Assembly (NCBI GenBank): GCA_050084985.1
Contig: JBITNC010000001.1
Coordinates: 186,992,001 to 187,056,000 of the forward strand
From: Nageia nagi
Lineage: Eukaryota > Pinophyta
Direction of reading: 5' to 3'
Length of the DNA: 64,000 bases
The translations under genes and the position numbers were made by a program. The notes beneath the pieces are model-generated. The model had not been told where the DNA came from. It saw nothing but the letters and a program-made list of their open reading frames with translations, and ran no database searches. Each line of letters opens with the position of its first letter. The stretch's first letter is position 1. This document shows, in pieces, positions 54,401 to 61,060 of the stretch.

Positions 54401-55151
54401 CACCATAAATTTGATGCAATGCAGATATCAAGGTTTTGGTTTTCAGGCTCAGGCAGTCATTTGTATATTTTTTTGTGTGTAGGTTTGAACAGTTTATAAT
54501 GGTAGCCACTTGAATCTCAAAACAAATGACCAGTTTGTCTTCAGACTGCCAAACCTTATAATGTTGGAACAATTACTGAAAGACTATGAAAAAATCACTC
54601 ATTTCTTTACCATTTTCTAATCTATAATTTTTTTTCTAATCAATATACTATAATGGAAAAGAAAGCAAACCTGTCTCTCCCAAACACATGCAAGCCCACA
54701 ATATCATCATTATCTGGCTTAGGAACATTCACTGTTGGTGAGGACTCTAACAAATTAACTTCAAAACTGCTGCAAAAAGTTCCATTTGTAGGATCAAGTA
54801 TCTCTACCTGCACAAATGGGGTGAATTCAGTACATACACTCTCCAAGGAGACTATGTTACAAATTTAATTAATGTTGAGAGTCGTTTTACAATGACAGGG
54901 AAGGCAAAGAGCTTATTTGTCACTTGTAAATATGTTTAACAATAATCGAATAGTTGAAATTGATCACAATTATAATTTGTATATATGAATTTTTGATCCA
55001 TGTGATACTTATTACATTTTTTTGTTTTTGTAAAGAATATCTTTTTATATACTTGTATCTTTATTTTTGCATTTAATAATATTTATGCATAAAGAGAATT
55101 CATTGAAATCAAGATAAAATAATTACTTTGAAATTGATAATTCTGAACGTT

Positions 55152-55219
<68 letters not shown>

Positions 55220-55897
55220 TAGTTACACAAAGTCTGTTGCTCAAACTAAAACACCTGCTCTTAGAAGTTGAAAAAGTATAATGTGAAACTTTAGTTACAC
55301 AAAAAATGCAAAACTAATTAGCTTTGAAATGGTAATTACCACTCTGTTTTTTCTTGCAACTCCAAGCCTCTGCACACCAATCTGCAAATATTCACATAAT
55401 AATTAACAAAAAAGGAATAAAATATTTGAAATAAGAAGCAGAAAGACCATAAAAGATAACCTACTCTTGTTTACCATTAATAGTCAAACAAACAAAATAA
55501 CAGGAAAAAAAAACCTATACTACTGGCCTTGTGATTTTATTTAAAAAAAAAAAACAGTAGTTTCGGTACTCTGTGTAAAAGAAAGTTACAGATTTTGAGG
55601 GATTCCTGGAGAGGGAAGTGGCAACAATACAGCGCTGAGCATCCGGTAGTCCCCATTTCTCAACTACCTCCGGCACTCCATTCTCCCTTTTCACCTCGAT
55701 CACTATAATTATACGGACTAATTATGATAAAAACAGCGCTATTCTATGTGAAATTAAAAGAAAATAAAGACACATTTGCAGGAAACAAAACTGAGGATAT
55801 TGTTGTGTGCGCTACCTTTGATGAGACCCAAAACATCGAATGAGAGAGCTCTCAGCGGAGGGCAACCTTCGCACTCTACCGCTGTTGTACGAGGCAT
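6289..55897 (-). CDS. WDR74: WDR74/NSA1-like WD40 ribosome-biogenesis protein, 13 exons
   Basis: Join on the minus strand: 55897-55816, 55702-55590, 55381-55340, 54807-54671, 47322-47143, 46922-46859, 46706-46599, 45998-45845, 31829-31740, 29109-29054, 12929-12854, 7119-7093, 6470-6289. All introns are GT-AG, and the total is 1,311 nt (436 aa plus TAA). The N-terminus (MPRTT, then [17 protein letters not shown]), the motifs [46 protein letters not shown] and [10 protein letters not shown], and a basic tail ending KLKKKKAKF match plant and animal WDR74. In yeast and human this family is a nucleolar WD40 propeller that joins the pre-60S particle and is released by the AAA ATPase Rix7/NVL2. The plant role is inferred from that. 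The basic C-terminus fits nucleolar targeting. Human WDR74 is about 385 aa, so the length fits. Uncertain points are the 27-nt exon 12, and whether another small exon with matching phase lies between exons 11 and 13, because I did not find the acidic D-LW motif of relatives. Confidence 0.93.
7093..7119 (-). CDS. WDR74: WDR74 exon 12, 27-nt small exon
   Basis: 27 nt coding (E)ANIVQVTP(D). The acceptor has a pyrimidine-rich tract ending CACATCTAG and the donor is CAG/GTAGGT, both close to consensus. Phases 1 and 1 link exon 11 to exon 13 without a stop. Skipping it would also keep the frame, so its inclusion rests on splice-site strength. Confidence 0.65.
7562..8229 (+). repeat. Copia 5' LTR
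   Basis: The clearest shared part runs from GTAATC-GTATGC-CAAGT near 7,670 to the terminal CCTAACA. The first ~90 bases align poorly with the other LTR. Confidence 0.8.
8231..8244 (+). other. Copia primer-binding site
   Basis: CTGGTATCAAAGCA, two bases after the LTR, complements the 3' end of initiator tRNA-Met. Confidence 0.8.
8330..8875 (+). pseudogene. Copia gag
   Basis: An upstream frame reads [18 protein letters not shown] and then LPLGGK. From 8,408 an open frame gives [59 protein letters not shown] and [11 protein letters not shown], the gag order of Tork-like Copia elements. A piece between TIRLCL and ASASNK appears lost compared with intact gags. Confidence 0.82.
8943..8984 (+). 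pseudogene. Copia gag CCHC zinc knuckle
   Basis: [14 protein letters not shown] fits CX2CX4HX4C and is followed directly by a stop. Confidence 0.85.
9369..10200 (+). pseudogene. Copia reverse transcriptase
   Basis: Shows [20 protein letters not shown], then NKWVCKVEE, then KARLLVKGF and the [17 protein letters not shown] block. Next are [22 protein letters not shown] and [11 protein letters not shown]. Frameshifts and stops (for example near 9,680, 9,768 and 9,868) destroy the frame. Confidence 0.85.
10203..10500 (+). pseudogene. Copia RNase H C-terminus
   Basis: Short matches: [34 protein letters not shown] and then LAKIL followed by [10 protein letters not shown] stop separates the blocks. 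It leads into the purine tract and the right LTR. Confidence 0.7.
10546..11199 (+). repeat. Copia 3' LTR
   Basis: Begins TGTTGAAGATAG after a purine-rich tract (GTGGAAGA) and ends CCTAACA like the 5' LTR. Confidence 0.8.
11200..12853. other. WDR74 intron 11 sequence without recognised features
   Basis: AT-rich intron sequence between the Copia element and exon 11. Short ORFs here have no recognisable motifs. Confidence 0.5.
12854..12929 (-). CDS. WDR74: WDR74 exon 11
   Basis: A 76-nt exon, residues 343-367 plus one base: [16 protein letters not shown] and then [18 protein letters not shown] is the hallmark after the last WD strand in plant homologues. The acceptor ends GGAATGCAG and the donor is GTTAGT. 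It lies 16.1 kb from exon 10, beyond the whole Gypsy and Copia cluster. Confidence 0.88.
13412..13875 (-). repeat. Gypsy 3' LTR (complete)
   Basis: Starts TGTAATATCCC and ends CATAACA on the plus strand. It shares the AAGATGAAACAAA block, the ATTTGTAGCATAAC block and CCCACCTATTCACTTAAG with the right copy. Confidence 0.8.
13878..13889 (-). other. Gypsy polypurine tract
   Basis: Minus strand AGGAGGGGGAGA, directly before the TG of the 3' LTR. Confidence 0.8.
13943..14131 (-). pseudogene. Gypsy chromodomain
   Basis: [20 protein letters not shown] followed by DATW matches the chromodomain at the end of plant chromovirus integrases (Tekay/Reina type). Confidence 0.82.
14140..15640 (-). pseudogene. 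Gypsy integrase region, heavily decayed
   Basis: [19 protein letters not shown] near 15,050-15,110 is the end of the HHCC zinc finger. The catalytic core downstream is too broken to place the D,D-35-E residues. Confidence 0.6.
15677..16450 (-). pseudogene. Gypsy reverse transcriptase C-terminal part and RNase H
   Basis: Resumes with decayed fingers-palm sequence ([20 protein letters not shown] across frames, then [11 protein letters not shown]). It continues into [40 protein letters not shown] and [20 protein letters not shown], the RNase H start. Confidence 0.82.
16450..18860. mobile_element. Insertion nested in the Gypsy element
   Basis: Interrupts reverse transcriptase between KKTIKN and the continuation at 16,450. 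It has no polymerase or transposase. It contains the seven-copy palindrome region and a moderately GC-rich stretch at 18,340-18,500. Exact ends and target duplication could not be fixed; it may be the remains of another LTR element. Confidence 0.6.
16729..17562. repeat. Seven dispersed ~42-nt palindromes
   Basis: Copies at 16,729-16,770, 16,843-16,884, 16,951-16,986, 17,090-17,131, 17,234-17,276, 17,307-17,348 and 17,521-17,562. Each pairs GCATG...AAAAGACAA with TTGTCTTTT...CATGC, with small differences. In several copies the arms extend to GGCT-GCGCATG / CATGCGCCAAGCC. Spacing is about 70-215 bases. Confidence 0.85.
18858..19314 (-). pseudogene. Gypsy reverse transcriptase, N-terminal part
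   Basis: Shows [20 protein letters not shown], then PYRKP, then WTLRMCINY followed by a stop and ALNKKTIKN. Homology ends there, at the nested insertion. Confidence 0.82.
19498..19872 (-). pseudogene. Gypsy aspartic protease
   Basis: [15 protein letters not shown] matches the retropepsin-like active-site region. The usual D-S/T-G triad reads D-G-G here. It is followed by the [13 protein letters not shown] segment. Confidence 0.8.
20108..20680 (-). pseudogene. Gypsy gag fragment
   Basis: The minus frame gives [20 protein letters not shown], then [14 protein letters not shown] and [10 protein letters not shown], the usual retrotransposon gag pattern. Upstream stretches are broken. Confidence 0.65.
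21322..21333 (-). other. Gypsy primer-binding site
   Basis: Minus strand TGGTATCAAAGC, three bases inside the 5' LTR, complementary to initiator tRNA-Met. Confidence 0.82.
21337..21747 (-). repeat. Gypsy 5' LTR (truncated)
   Basis: Homology to the other LTR stops at CACTTAAG. About 60 bases present at the matching end of the 3' LTR are missing, so no target duplication can be scored. Confidence 0.78.
21748..22700. other. Intron 10 spacer with a 60-bp tandem duplication
   Basis: GAGCATTCTAAATATGTTGG followed by ATCAAATGGG occurs at 21,893 and again exactly 60 bases later. No coding signal seen. Confidence 0.5.
22705..23170. repeat. GTTACTCG short-word cluster, possible hAT relic
   Basis: About 22,720-22,860 holds many copies of GATTACTCG / GTTACTCG / CGAGTAAC in both orientations. 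A related GAGTACTCTC word recurs near 23,120-23,160. This density of short words resembles hAT subterminal regions; no transposase is present. Confidence 0.4.
23330..27960 (+). mobile_element. Second Ty1/Copia element, highly decayed
   Basis: Plus-strand order: gag-like start near 23,340 ([17 protein letters not shown]), gag continuing after an LTR-like insertion (25,009-25,360), then an integrase end with [11 protein letters not shown] at 26,061. Next come reverse transcriptase at about 26,690-27,280 ([36 protein letters not shown]) and RNase H at 27,690-27,950 ([30 protein letters not shown]). Stops and frameshifts throughout. A purine stretch and TGTTAACG near 27,955 may begin the 3' LTR. 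No convincing 5' LTR was found. Confidence 0.8.
23583..25008. mobile_element. LTR-like insertion (solo LTR) in Copia gag
   Basis: Starts TGTAAAATCCC and ends GATGTTACA, 1,426 bp, between KLEES and the continuing gag frame. Flanks GAATC and TTATC share three of five bases. It has no coding content. Inside, around 24,511-24,600, the words GTGGGTG-CTAGGTGTCATG repeat about every 35 bases. Confidence 0.55.
27961..29053. other. Possible Copia 3' LTR and intron 10 remainder
   Basis: About the first 300 bases may be LTR (TGTTAACG start). The rest, up to exon 10, shows no recognisable coding or repeat features. Confidence 0.35.
29054..29109 (-). CDS. WDR74: WDR74 exon 10
   Basis: A 56-nt exon, residues 325-342: [18 protein letters not shown]. 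It completes the SCGLD motif begun in exon 9. The acceptor ends GTTTGCAG and the donor is GTATGTG. Confidence 0.93.
29557..29960 (+). pseudogene. Copia reverse transcriptase fragment
   Basis: ATG at 29,563 reads [20 protein letters not shown]. After a frameshift near 29,640 it reads [31 protein letters not shown] and [14 protein letters not shown] with the YVDD box. It lies in WDR74 intron 9 and is only a piece of the element. Confidence 0.85.
29961..31739. other. Intron 9 remainder, possible Copia 3' region
   Basis: About 31,130-31,240 ends in a purine-rich AAGGGAGGGTGTTG, like the start of a Copia 3' LTR. Upstream short frames are not recognisable. Support is weak. Confidence 0.35.
31740..31829 (-). 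CDS. WDR74: WDR74 exon 9
   Basis: A 90-nt exon, residues 295-323 with split glycine codons at both ends. It codes [20 protein letters not shown] and then PELPLIASC, the most conserved stretch of the family. The acceptor ends TTTTGGCAG and the donor is GTATGT. Confidence 0.94.
31830..38320. other. WDR74 intron 8, unassigned part
   Basis: About 6.5 kb of AT-rich sequence with no recognisable coding domains. A diverged tandem duplication lies at about 36,326-36,430 (GATGAT-TAGGATA-TGTAA and TAAACATTGCAA-CAG repeat about 55 bases apart). Confidence 0.4.
38950..39560 (+). pseudogene. Gypsy gag
   Basis: FDSYF, then [20 protein letters not shown], then [30 protein letters not shown] and [10 protein letters not shown] are the ordered motifs of the plant Gypsy gag domain, with stops between them. 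Confidence 0.78.
39800..40350 (+). pseudogene. Gypsy protease-like domain
   Basis: [20 protein letters not shown], then [31 protein letters not shown] and [13 protein letters not shown] match the region after the protease active site in plant Gypsy elements. The active-site aspartate triad itself is degraded. Confidence 0.78.
40768..41382. mobile_element. Solo LTR with near-perfect target duplication
   Basis: 615 bp starting TGTTAAGAACTC and ending GGGGACATTACA. Flanked by GTTCA (40,763-40,767) and GTTCG (41,383-41,387). No coding sequence. It abuts the end of the neighbouring Gypsy LTR. Confidence 0.65.
41400..43620 (+). mobile_element. Non-autonomous LTR element with primer-binding site
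   Basis: Diverged direct repeats: about 41,530-42,260 and 43,310-43,600. Both carry GGCC-ACATTGAAAG-TGT, TTTAAAGAAGCAC, CATTCATGCTA and ACATTTCA-TT. The left copy has about 430 extra bases. After the left copy, 42,331-42,343 reads GTGGCATCAAAGC, a tRNA-Met-type primer-binding site. The internal part (about 1 kb) has no gag or pol. Confidence 0.6.
43750..43850. repeat. GGGTACAGG / GGGGA short-word cluster
   Basis: TGGGTACAGGGG-TACGTGGGTACAGGG and related G-rich words in an AT-rich surrounding, resembling a hAT subterminal region. Confidence 0.35.
44821..45022. repeat. GGGACAT / ATGTCCCC short-word cluster
   Basis: About 200 bases with more than ten copies of GGACATCCC, ATGTCCCC, GGGGACA and their complements in both orientations. 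GC content is far above the flanks. Confidence 0.5.
45023..45844. other. End of intron 8 before exon 8
   Basis: AT-rich, no recognised feature. Confidence 0.4.
45845..45998 (-). CDS. WDR74: WDR74 exon 8
   Basis: Residues 243-293 plus one base. It begins [16 protein letters not shown] and includes [17 protein letters not shown], two propeller strands strongly like family members. The donor is GTAAAT. The next intron is 14.0 kb. Confidence 0.93.
46599..46706 (-). CDS. WDR74: WDR74 exon 7
   Basis: A 108-nt phase-0 exon, residues 207-242. It begins [13 protein letters not shown] and ends GTSQHE. LFTPTW corresponds to the RVPIW region of human WDR74. The acceptor after GCAAAG is inferred; it keeps both frame and homology. 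Confidence 0.9.
46859..46922 (-). CDS. WDR74: WDR74 exon 6
   Basis: A 64-nt exon, residues 186-206, coding [21 protein letters not shown]. This is a classic WD strand (NAWDLE) following the FGGKG turn. The donor is GTATAC. Confidence 0.9.
47143..47322 (-). CDS. WDR74: WDR74 exon 5
   Basis: The 180-nt exon completes codon 125 and runs to residue 184, plus two bases of codon 185. It codes [20 protein letters not shown] through YAAFGG. The donor is the consensus GTAAG and the acceptor ends TGGTGCAG. Confidence 0.92.
49096..49317 (+). pseudogene. hAT transposase BED zinc finger
   Basis: [20 protein letters not shown] gives the C-X2-C and the SY-+V-+HL pattern of plant BED fingers. Confidence 0.8.
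49700..50570 (+). pseudogene. hAT transposase core and dimerisation region
   Basis: Pieces in order: [20 protein letters not shown], then [20 protein letters not shown] after an apparent intron at about 49,865-49,976, then [20 protein letters not shown] and LIRLLSQVG. Last comes [16 protein letters not shown] followed by [16 protein letters not shown], the hAT C-terminal dimerisation block. Stops show it is inactive. Confidence 0.82.
52513..53285 (+). repeat. LTR-like repeat, copy A
   Basis: Starts TGTTGACAACTAAATTTG followed by CCCCCTAAGGTGG and TTAGGTGTTATATTA. Ends near TCACTAAAAACA. Matches the reverse complement of about 58,285-59,118. No coding sequence, so probably a solo LTR. Confidence 0.6.
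53286..54670. other. Intron 4 remainder
   Basis: No recognisable feature. Confidence 0.4.
54671..54807 (-). CDS. WDR74: WDR74 exon 4
   Basis: Residues 80-124 plus two bases of codon 125. It begins [11 protein letters not shown] and ends [11 protein letters not shown]. The acceptor ends CATTTGTGCAG and the donor is GTTTGC. It precedes a 7.3 kb intron. Confidence 0.9.
55156..55212. repeat. (AT)n microsatellite
   Basis: 57 bases of alternating A and T followed by CACACAC, in WDR74 intron 3. Confidence 0.95.
55340..55381 (-). CDS. WDR74: WDR74 exon 3
   Basis: A 42-nt exon, residues 66-79, containing GVARKNRV, which continues as VEILDPTNG in exon 4. This is the first propeller-blade core, equivalent to the SRKNG-EVLNP stretch of homologues. 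The acceptor ends ATATTTGCAG and the donor is GTAATT. Confidence 0.88.
55590..55702 (-). CDS. WDR74: WDR74 exon 2
   Basis: Codes residues 28-65 ([18 protein letters not shown] and so on). The acceptor ends AATTATAG. The donor is GTAACT after AAATCT, which is a weak donor, but the frame enters exon 3 in phase 0. The intron between exons 1 and 2 is only 113 nt. Confidence 0.88.
55816..55897 (-). CDS. WDR74: WDR74 exon 1 (start)
   Basis: Codes residues 1-27 and the first base of codon 28. The ATG at 55,897 is followed by PRTT and the [17 protein letters not shown] block that opens plant homologues. The donor is GTAGCG. No upstream in-frame extension is needed to match the family. Confidence 0.9.
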
Positions 55898-56950
55898 TGC
55901 TATCCCTCCGCTCCAATATCCACCTAAATTGAGGTTCTGAGTAAAGCCCTAAGCATTTGCTGCACTATGCCAGGTATGATTGAATATAAGTTTCGTACAG
56001 ACTGAATATAGAATGAATTCGTCGTTTTTTTTGAAGTAAAATTTCAATGGAATAGTTTACAGGAAAAACGGAGCAGATCGAAAACAAATTCGTGGAAAAG
56101 AAAATAGAAGTTAGGTTTTCTCTTACATAAATGAAAAAGAAACGAGAGTGTTCTCTATTTTTTATGTAAAAAATTAATAGAAAAAAACAATATCTAGTTA
56201 ACTAATAGAACAAAGAATGATAATTATGACTAAACATTATAACTTTGGATGTGAGAGATGATATTTATTTATTAGTATTTATTTCATATTGTTTTAATAA
56301 AAGTCAATTATATTATTAAATAAAGAAATTTTACAAATAAAAATTGATCATATTTTTATGTGGAGTTAAATTAATCATTAAATATTAGAAAATTAAAAGA
56401 ATTTATATAATTCATTTTAATAAGTTTGAAGTCTACCAATTAAAAGTTAAATAAAAATAGAAATGATTATCACATATTATTAATGGGAGTATCATTCATA
56501 TCATTTTTCATTTTTACTCATTCATTAGAAGGGATGGAAATATGCCAACTATCACTCTCATTACATGCATGTGTAGGTTAGCCAAGGCCATCATTATTGT
56601 CTTTTGCATCCCAACCAATAATAGGTGCCACAACGTCTTTGGACGGACATCCCAACTATCATATTACATTAACGATTAAGCACTTTGGTCATTAATGTGT
56701 TTACAAACTAAGGAAGATGAGACGAACATTTACCAGTCAATTCAATTCTCACACGCAAGGGAGACCTCTACTTGGATTGTGAAATCTAGAGGATCCTTGA
56801 GAAGATAGTTTTGGAGGGACCCAACTAACAATGCACAATACATTTCCCCAATGGTCAATCAAAGCTCTCAATTGATTAAGCTCCATAGTGACCTTATCAG
56901 CTTAATTAGAATTTTGGAATCATGCATAAAATAAATAAATAAATAAATAT
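55898..56950. other. WDR74 upstream region
   Basis: Should contain the 5' UTR and promoter of the minus-strand gene. I see no clear TATA box placed to decide a start. 56,100-56,520 is very AT-rich. Confidence 0.4.
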
Positions 56951-56959
56951 CAACAAAAG

Positions 56960-57460
56960 AAAAAGTTATGGAAGCTTCATCCTCTCAAAAAATAATCTTG
57001 TTACAATCTTTCCAAATATAGAAGAGAATGCTAATGTGAAACATGTTCCACTCTTCTTTAAAGGTGATAAAAATTTGGGAGGATCATCTAAAAGAGCATG
57101 TTGCTAAAAAAATAATTAGGCATGTATAATCGACATAAAGGTTTTATCCATTTCCATGCATCCATAACTCTCTATGATATAATCAAAAAAAGGTACATGA
57201 TTTCCTTTGAAACTTTGTAGAAACTATAAATGAGGTTCTTCACACATAGATAAATAAGATGTTGATACATAGGAAGCCCATGAGAAAAGATTCCATATAA
57301 AGAAAGCTTGCTTGGGTTCAACATAAGGGGGCCAACAAGTTTGAAATGAAGATTCCATCATGAAGGAGCTAAATCCAAAGCCCACTTTTGGTTGAGGCAT
57401 TGCACATGGGTAAATGGGGGGGGGGGGGGGGGGGGGGGGGTGCTAGAACCAAGTGTAGCC
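56960..57460 (-). pseudogene. Possible LINE C-terminal relic
   Basis: The minus frames give FYIWKDCNKIIFE- and FFIWNLFSHGLPMYQ-like pieces across shifts, resembling the zinc-binding reverse-transcriptase end of plant LINEs. No catalytic motif is visible. Confidence 0.3.
57416..57440. repeat. 25-base poly(G) run
   Basis: 25 uninterrupted G residues on the plus strand inside AT-rich DNA. Confidence 0.95.
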
Positions 57461-58284
57461 TAAGCTAGCTTTATATTTCTAAATAGCACACTAACAAAGT
57501 CATCTCTAATCAACCCATCAAGAAGTTTGGAATATCCTAAAAATTTTAGGCCAAAGAGAGAATGATATGTTATCCAACACTACATCATAAGTACTTTTAT
57601 CATTCAACTTCAGATTAATAAGTTGTTTGAAAGCCTCCCTAGGAATCTAATCCTTGGTACAAGCAGAAACATATTTGCAATTATGGTAATCTCTTTCTTG
57701 TAAAATCATTTCACTCAAATCCATTAAACTTATGTAAGAGATTGACCTTAATGAGTGATGACAAAGGACCATTAAATATTGGTTGAAGCTAAAAAGGATC
57801 CCTTATTTTTTCCATCATTATTCTAATATAGTCATGGTTTAAAGGCTTCTCATGCTTTCCAAATACTTTTGACAATTAAGGTGCCTTGAACCTTGACATA
57901 AATAGGAAAGCAATGACCAATGTATGAAAGTCGATTCCTTTTCATACTTTCTTACCAAGAGGGAGTCTGGAAGAAATGTAATGGTGAAGGAGAAGCTTCC
58001 TTTTGGAATTTTCAAATTTCATTTAAAAATTTCTACATCTACATTATCCTTGCAAATATTTTTGGTAGATAGTCCATATGTTAATGGTATTGAATGACTA
58101 AATAGTTACCAAACATAGTTCCCATGGCATTAATATATAGCTCATGAACCTTAGAAGCTCTATATTGCTAGCTAAATATTTTAATACCTTCCCACTCATT
58201 GAATATTTTATTGAAGAGTAATAATATGTTGACCAACCACATGTCATTCATTTGATTGCTTCCACCCATTTGTTGGCCATATAT

Positions 58285-59118
58285 CTCTATTGGAATATTT
58301 TTAGTGGCCCCTATAATAACCTAAGAGGAAACCATGTTAAAACACTTAACATATGATTATGTATTATCCTAGTTATTTGACTCCAATAAACATAAGATAA
58401 TATAAATAAATAAAAATGAACAATAGCCTAATAGCATATATAATAATAAATAATATATTTAGATTATTAGATCAAGATATCATGATAATGAATTCACGCA
58501 CTAAAGAGATGGGATTGAGTGAAAGATAAATACTTGTAAAACCTTACTTAAGAGAAGTCGATATATGCAAATAGTAACTTATCAAAGATAGGTGACCTTG
58601 ATGTGTGAACCCCATGGAGCACAACAAAAAGGATGATGACACAGATGCTTATAGTGACACAAATGTTAGGTCTCAAATGATAATGCAAGCATGCATGACA
58701 ACACAAACACTTGGCATCCAATAGATTAGATTTTGTCACCAAGGATCAAACATAACATAATATTGATAAGTCAAGCTAAACATATAATTGCAAAAATATA
58801 GAATAATAAATATGATTATGGTAATAAGATCCCAATCTCGATAAGCAACATTAAGAAACACCTAAACTTTAAAGTGGTACTAATTGTTAAGATTTTAAAT
58901 CTTGATAACTTTCCCTGCAATCATACTTACCCTTTTATATGCAGCATAACCTCCAATCACCCTTTAGGAAAGCTAGCACTGATGTTGGGGTACCTAGCAT
59001 AAGAATAAAAAGATTACATAAGAAAGGACCAAGAAAATAACAATAATATGATATAAGATCAATATAATATAACACCTAAGTGAGGCCACCTTAGGGGAAC
59101 CAAAATTAGGTGTCAACA
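58285..59118 (-). repeat. LTR-like repeat, copy B (inverted relative to copy A)
   Basis: The reverse complement starts TGTTGACACCTAATTTTGG and then CCCCTAAGGTGGCC, passes GTGCTAGC, and ends near CCACTAAAAATA. This is the order of copy A at 52,513, with moderate divergence. Confidence 0.6.
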
Positions 59119-61060
59119 ATATCGATCCTTATATCCATAATGGATGATGCAATTCAACACCCAATTTAAATGTAGTAGGTATGCTAAGTTTTTACTAGCT
59201 ATTTTAGCAAAATAGTATAATGGTGAAACAAATAACATAATCACCAAATAGATCAAGGGACACATGTTTGATAGTGAAGGCTCTCCCGATAATTAACAAT
59301 TCATTAATTGTTAAATTTCATATGGAAAAAAAATATAATTATCAAAGTAATGAATGATGAATTCAATAGGAGAAAGGTGGCTACATATGGTAACATATAT
59401 TAGTAATTGAATTACCTGCAATCGTTGATTTCTTCTAAGTGGAAAGTCATTTGGCTAGGCAAAAGATACATGGTAGGCAATGAACATTCTCACTAACGAT
59501 GGATCATTCTTAGTCATCTGATGAGACTCAATAGATAAATTTTAAAGGTTTAAAGATCAAAAGGTAGCATGTTGCATAACAGGAGGCTTAGCAAAAGATT
59601 AAACAAATTTGTATTATCAAATGTTAGCTAGAGAATAATTACAATATAATGAATGGATAAAGTAGTTAGTAAGAAAAGGGGGATACCACATGGAAAGCAT
59701 CGAGAAACTTTGCCATCAATTATGATATTGCAACCATTGATCTCAAATTAAAGAAAAAGACATGATAGATAAAAAAGCTTAAAGAGTTCAAGTGATTAAA
59801 TACTTCTTAATCATCTGAGGACATAATTATTAGCAAGAAAAGGTAGTTAGTCAATTTATTAAATAGTTAATTATGAAAAGGGATAAGTGATAAAGAATTC
59901 TGCTAATTTAATCATGTCAAAGCAATGATAAGAAAAAGGCCTTCACTAAATCATATGGTTGAAATTCAAATCTAACAAGATTTAGCAATTATAAATCAAA
60001 AGGAGTAAGATTGGTTAGAATTCGACACAAATGTGAAATTAATATCAATGTGTGAGGAGCCATAATTGTTCTGCTTACAAATCTTATTCTTCTCAAATTG
60101 TAGAGAAAGATGCTTCAAAAGAAGTGGTAAGCTAGGAAAATTACTATTCAAAGGGACAAATAATTCAAAAGATACACATATAAGTCAGGTTTGAAAATTC
60201 CAACCACATATTTTGAGAAAAATAAGTTGGCTAAGATGAATCCTATAGTGACTTGGAATTAGCTCCATACCAATTAATATCAGGGAAAAGTATTTGTAAA
60301 TATATCATAGAAATAATCCAAAAGTACATAGTAGGAAAAGAGATTCTTGAGGTTATTATAACGGAACTTGAAAGCTAATACATTTTTTAATTTAGAAACC
60401 TAGAAGAAAAGCCTAAATTCTCGTCTGTATTGACCAATAAATTATTTTCAAAAGAAAAAGATTCTAGTAAGTCATCCCTTTCTTACAAATAATGATGGGA
60501 CTCAAATCTAGGAAGAATTATTAAGTCATCCCTTTCTTACAAATAATGATGGGACTCTAATCTAGGAAGAATTATTTATCTCAGAGTTTGGTTTTCTTCA
60601 AACCTTATGGTATGTCTACCTCAAGCTTATCATCTTGAAACTAAGACCTTCAGACAAAAAAATGGATCAATTGCATTTGAGTTAAACCTTATAGCTTTTA
60701 GTTTAGTATTCAAGCTAAGAGCTAGCACATGGTTAATTAAGTACAATTTTATAAAAGAGAAAGTTGGTCTGACTACATGTGTAATTATCTATAGTAGATT
60801 CTTCAAGAACCTTATGAACAACATGAGAACTTTTCCTATCAGCAAATATGTATTTTGACCTTAGATCATGGACTATGTGGATATGATAAATTCAATCTTG
60901 GGCACTAAAGAATTCCATATAGTATCAGCTGAAGTCATATTTTTTAGTTTGTATGAATACCAAAAATGCAAATATTGATGTATATAGTTGAGATACTGAA
61001 ATCTAAAACATAAATGATAAAAAAAATTATTAAATTAAGGAAGTAAGTGTTGGAAAATCA
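59119..61060. other. Unassigned flank with a 54-bp tandem duplication
   Basis: 60,468-60,521 and 60,522-60,575 are near-identical 54-base units (TAAGTCATCCCTTTCTTAC...). No coding domain is recognised. Confidence 0.5.

Noticed and set aside
55941-55953. Telo-box-like AAAGCCCTAAG upstream of WDR74
   Set aside because: Ribosome-biogenesis genes in plants often have AAACCCTAA, but this site differs by an extra or changed base and has no partner site II motif that I could see.
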